This document shows, piece by piece, positions 63,585-64,000 of a stretch of 64,000 nt of DNA. The notes under the pieces were generated by a model. That model did no database searches, was not told the DNA's origin, and worked only from the letters and a program-made list of their open reading frames with translations. How positions within the stretch are numbered: position 1 is the stretch's first letter; each line of letters opens with the position of its first letter. Both the position numbers and the translations under genes were made by a program. The stretch comes from Bradyrhizobium icense (GTDB lineage Bacteria > Pseudomonadota > Alphaproteobacteria > Rhizobiales > Xanthobacteraceae), in contig NZ_CP016428.1 of NCBI RefSeq assembly GCF_001693385.1, forward strand, positions 7,678,001-7,742,000, given 5' to 3'.

Positions 63585-64000
<416 letters not shown>

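Overview
The window reads as a chromosomal segment of a high-GC alphaproteobacterium, most likely Bradyrhizobium or a close relative. The evidence is the strong GC bias at third codon positions, a likely Irr-controlled mbfA with its ICE operator, many acyl-CoA dehydrogenase, synthetase and hydratase genes, Liv- and Dpp-type ABC transporters, and several families of short palindromic intergenic repeats of a kind I associate with Bradyrhizobium. About 53 protein-coding genes (two cut by the window edges), one insertion sequence and one probable pseudogene are supported. I saw no rRNA, tRNA or CRISPR array.

Layout. 1-11.1 kb: a beta-oxidation-like catabolic block with two acyl-CoA dehydrogenases, a feruloyl-CoA-synthase-type ligase, an enoyl-CoA hydratase, an SDR dehydrogenase and a TetR regulator on the minus strand. 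A thiolase, a second acyl-CoA ligase and an epoxide-hydrolase-type alpha/beta hydrolase diverge on the plus strand. 11.2-15 kb: mbfA iron exporter, an amidase and small proteins. 15-20.4 kb: alcohol dehydrogenase, AidB-like acyl-CoA dehydrogenase, an SDR lacking the catalytic Tyr, enoyl-CoA hydratase, GNAT. 20.4-24.4 kb: DUF1127 and a GcvA-type LysR, then tcuAB. 24.6-29.5 kb: a poly-Gly exported protein, DedA, Rieske, two amidohydrolases, CinA. 29.7-33.8 kb: a PrtDE-type type I secretion pair, a probable autotransporter remnant, GlsB. 34.2-43.5 kb: a Dpp/Opp-type ABC transporter whose operon contains an amidase and a small AtzG-like protein, with two paralogous divergent binding proteins.

43.5-45 kb: an IS1182-family element inserted at the centre of a palindromic repeat. 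45.1-53.8 kb: a 1622-residue FecR/VCBS/RTX secreted adhesin, followed on the same strand by a CHASE2 adenylate/guanylate cyclase and divergent from a LapG-like transglutaminase-type cysteine protease. This is the most interesting module in the window. 54-56.2 kb: a quinohemoprotein alcohol dehydrogenase. 56.4-63.3 kb: a Liv-type ABC transporter (binding protein, two ATPases, two permeases) with an embedded long-chain acyl-CoA synthetase, a plausible uptake-and-activation system for an organic acid. The window ends inside an ABC ATPase gene.

How the genes may work together (inference): two CoA-ligase and beta-oxidation blocks, one with a dedicated ABC importer, point to catabolism of aromatic or alicyclic acids. 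The Dpp-type importer with amidase suggests uptake and hydrolysis of an amide. The adhesin, protease and cyclase suggest regulated surface attachment linked to cyclic-nucleotide signalling, possibly using the PrtDE exporter 15 kb away.
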